DNA from: Desulfobacterales bacterium
GTDB taxonomy: Bacteria > Desulfobacterota > Desulfobacteria > Desulfobacterales > JAHEIW01
Assembly: GCA_030145015.1 (NCBI GenBank)
Contig: JAQYWI010000135.1
Location: forward strand, 1 to 15,217
Direction: 5' to 3'
DNA: 15,217 nucleotides
Shown: positions 13,918 to 15,217 of the stretch, in pieces
Layout: the number at the start of each line of letters is the position of its first letter
Numbering within the stretch: position 1 is the stretch's first letter
Translations under genes and position numbers: made by a program
Notes under the pieces: generated by a model
What the model was told of the DNA's origin: nothing
Seen by the model: only the letters and a program-made list of their open reading frames with translations
The model's database searches: none

Positions 13918-14344
13918 TTTTGAGCATTGCTATAGATGTTTTGTGGCTTCCGTGACTTGTGATATCTGCACTATTTCTTGACATCATGATTTGACACTAG
14001 TACCGCAGATTCGTTATGTTGCATATACCCATTTGGTATCTTAAATAATTTTATTTAGTATGAAAATTGTTAGTTTCTCAATTAAATCACAGGTTGATGA
14101 CGACGTGGGATACTTGCAAGTAGCCGCAGGTTTTTTAAAATTAAATTATTGGGATTTCATTTACCTGTAGTTTGGGGTAATTTGTGATATTTTAGGATAT
14201 CACAGGTTTTCAAAGGCGTGGTTTTCTGCAGATTATCTCAATATATCGCGATCGGCTGATATTTGGTTTTTTGTCATGATATCCCAAATTTTGGTTCGGT
14301 AAAATTTCCTCCGATTTAAATCGAATCTACAAAATTTCAAAATC
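13918..14344. other. Gene-free, AT-rich, dyad-rich stretch between the arrays and the integrase remnant
   Basis: About 430 bases without a convincing gene, part of a 740-base gap (13605-14344). It holds several short dyads: TGTGATAT/ATATCACA (14183-14204), CGATTTAAATCG (14312-14323), an ATATC...GATAT pair near 14240-14261, and ATCACAGGTT twice (14086-14095 and 14199-14208). A 36-codon ORF (14060-14170, plus) lacks a ribosome site. A 21-codon ORF left of the distal array (13714-13779, plus) has a GAGGGG site but no family. Possible uses are attachment or recombinase-binding sites, or decayed mobile DNA. Confidence 0.45.
14183..14204. repeat. Inverted repeat, 8-bp arms with 6-bp centre
   Basis: TGTGATAT, then TTTAGG, then ATATCACA: perfect arms with a 6-bp centre. 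Tyrosine recombinase core sites have inverted arms around a 6-8 bp crossover region, and an integrase remnant lies 140 bases away, so a recombination site is possible. It could equally be a regulator's operator. ATCACAGGTT at its right edge also occurs at 14086-14095. Confidence 0.4.
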
Positions 14345-15088
14345 TTATATTACGTCAGCACATCTAACAAATTTTTGGCCCCTCGAAATTCCACATTCAG
14401 GTTGTCCAACAAAAATATTAGCTGAAAAAAGTGTATATTCGCCATGGCTAATCTGCAAAATTATAGAAACACCAATTGATTCGGCAGAATTAGAAGCGCG
14501 TGGAAACTCGGATGGACGATATGACAGGATACGATCTTCATCATCGGCCTCGATGCTCTTGGGCAATTTGATGGGTTGCTTGATATGTATTTTCCGTTTG
14601 AGCAGCTGCCGGCTCATCACACCTTCATCAGCAAGGAAGCCGATGAAGGCATACAGGCAAACTAAGCGTGTACACAACGTCGCCGCTGACATACCCCGAT
14701 CCTGTTCGAACTCCACAAAGGCCTCGATGTCACAGCGTCTCAAGGTCTCAAGCTCGCTATGGCGGTAGCGTTGAATGAATTTAAGGAATTTGACAGCATT
14801 GGTGAAAGTGCCACGGATCGTGTTGCGTTTGCAGTTTTTGCGGAACTTGTGCAGGATATAGCGCTTTAAGTGATCTTTACCTGCAACTCTCAGACTGGAT
14901 ATCTCTGCGATCAATCGCGTACGGTATCGTTTCCGTTTGCTAGCAAGGTGAGGTTCATATTGAGATTGTAGGCTGGCCGGTGGGAATGTGGTCTTGGGTT
15001 CATCGAAAAGAAAATGCCCTTGAAAATTCAGAGGATGGGAACTAAAATCGACTCTTTGAGACCTTTTTAAAAACTCCTGGTATTGCAT
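14345..15088 (-). pseudogene. Truncated tyrosine recombinase/integrase (N-terminal half only)
   Basis: 247 residues. Residues about 73-165 form the helical SAM-like core-binding domain of phage-type integrases (RNTIRGTFTNAVKFLKFIQR, then DIEAFVEFEQDRGMSAATLCTRL, then FIGFLADEGVM), followed by the usual linker KLPKSIEADDEDRIL (174-188) that leads into the catalytic domain. After that the sequence becomes unrelated and stops. The R...H-x-x-R...Y catalytic residues are absent in all frames I read down to 13605. An intact enzyme would be roughly 300-400 residues, so this copy cannot recombine DNA on its own. GGAGG before the ATG and an upstream promoter remain. It is probably the relic of an integrated element; the tail of about 60 residues is what deletion or rearrangement left. 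Confidence 0.75.
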
Positions 15089-15105
15089 ATCTACCTCCTT
15101 TTCTT

Positions 15106-15134
15106 TTTATAGAAAAATCAAGTAGATATTGCAA
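15106..15134 (-). promoter_or_regulatory. Possible promoter of the integrase remnant
   Basis: Minus strand: TTGCAA (15134-15129), a 17-base spacer, TATAAA (15111-15106), then AAGGAGG shortly before the ATG at 15088. The -10 is good, the -35 matches four of six. The surrounding DNA is AT-rich, so chance matches are likely. Confidence 0.35.
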
Positions 15135-15217
15135 TTAAACCACTTAATCGCTAATTATCATTTTGCTATCTATATTGTAAACTTATCACAAGGCAAGCTA
15201 CTTTTAAACTATCTGCT

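Noticed and set aside
14060..14170. 36-codon plus-strand ORF (starts MKIVSFSIKSQVDDD)
   Set aside because: No ribosome site, no recognisable family, within AT-rich dyad-rich DNA.

Overview
The window looks like a chromosomal segment from an anaerobic member of the Desulfobacterota (old Deltaproteobacteria, sulfate-reducer type). This is an inference from gene content: a stand-alone cobalamin-reactivation-like protein, an MtaA-type methyltransferase, a DUF169 protein and an acyl-CoA dehydrogenase sit together, and the gaps carry palindromic AT-rich spacer repeats. No rRNA, tRNA or CRISPR array was seen.

Positions 1-10953 read almost entirely on the minus strand. In transcription order (right to left) they are: a TetR/AcrR regulator (10953-10366), an acyl-CoA dehydrogenase (10323-9187), a DUF169 protein (9123-8341), a UroD/MtaA-type zinc methyltransferase (8340-7306), a 516-base gap, then a complete dipeptide/oligopeptide-type ABC importer: Tat-exported binding protein (6789-5203), two permeases (5075-4119, 4104-3265) and a fused double ATPase (3133-1487). 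After these come a 52-residue unknown ORF, a protein like the MetH reactivation domain (1144-467) and a universal stress protein that runs off the left edge. A sigma70-like promoter overlapped by a TetR-type palindrome lies just upstream of the tetR gene, so the first four genes probably form an autoregulated operon. The likely theme is uptake of a small organic molecule and its catabolism through CoA thioesters and possibly corrinoid-linked methyl transfer. The substrate cannot be read from the sequence.

A LysR-type regulator (11408-12313, plus strand) diverges from tetR across a 454-base gap that holds the operator, the promoter and an imperfect GGAAT-type inverted repeat.

From about 12350 to the right end the DNA becomes more AT-rich and looks accessory. 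A two-gene cassette encodes a nucleotidyltransferase (13604-13017) and a 223-residue partner (13024-12353) overlapping by 8 bases. The partner carries an R-x4-H motif of HEPN type and a helical C-terminus. In front of the cassette is the most striking feature of the window: two separate arrays, each of three tandem 22-bp units with internal dyad symmetry (13604-13669 and 13852-13917). The proximal array covers a near-consensus promoter and reaches the start codon. This suggests an autoregulated toxin-antitoxin-like or defence module. Further right is a gene-free, dyad-rich stretch and the N-terminal half of a tyrosine recombinase that has lost its catalytic domain, probably the remains of a mobile island.
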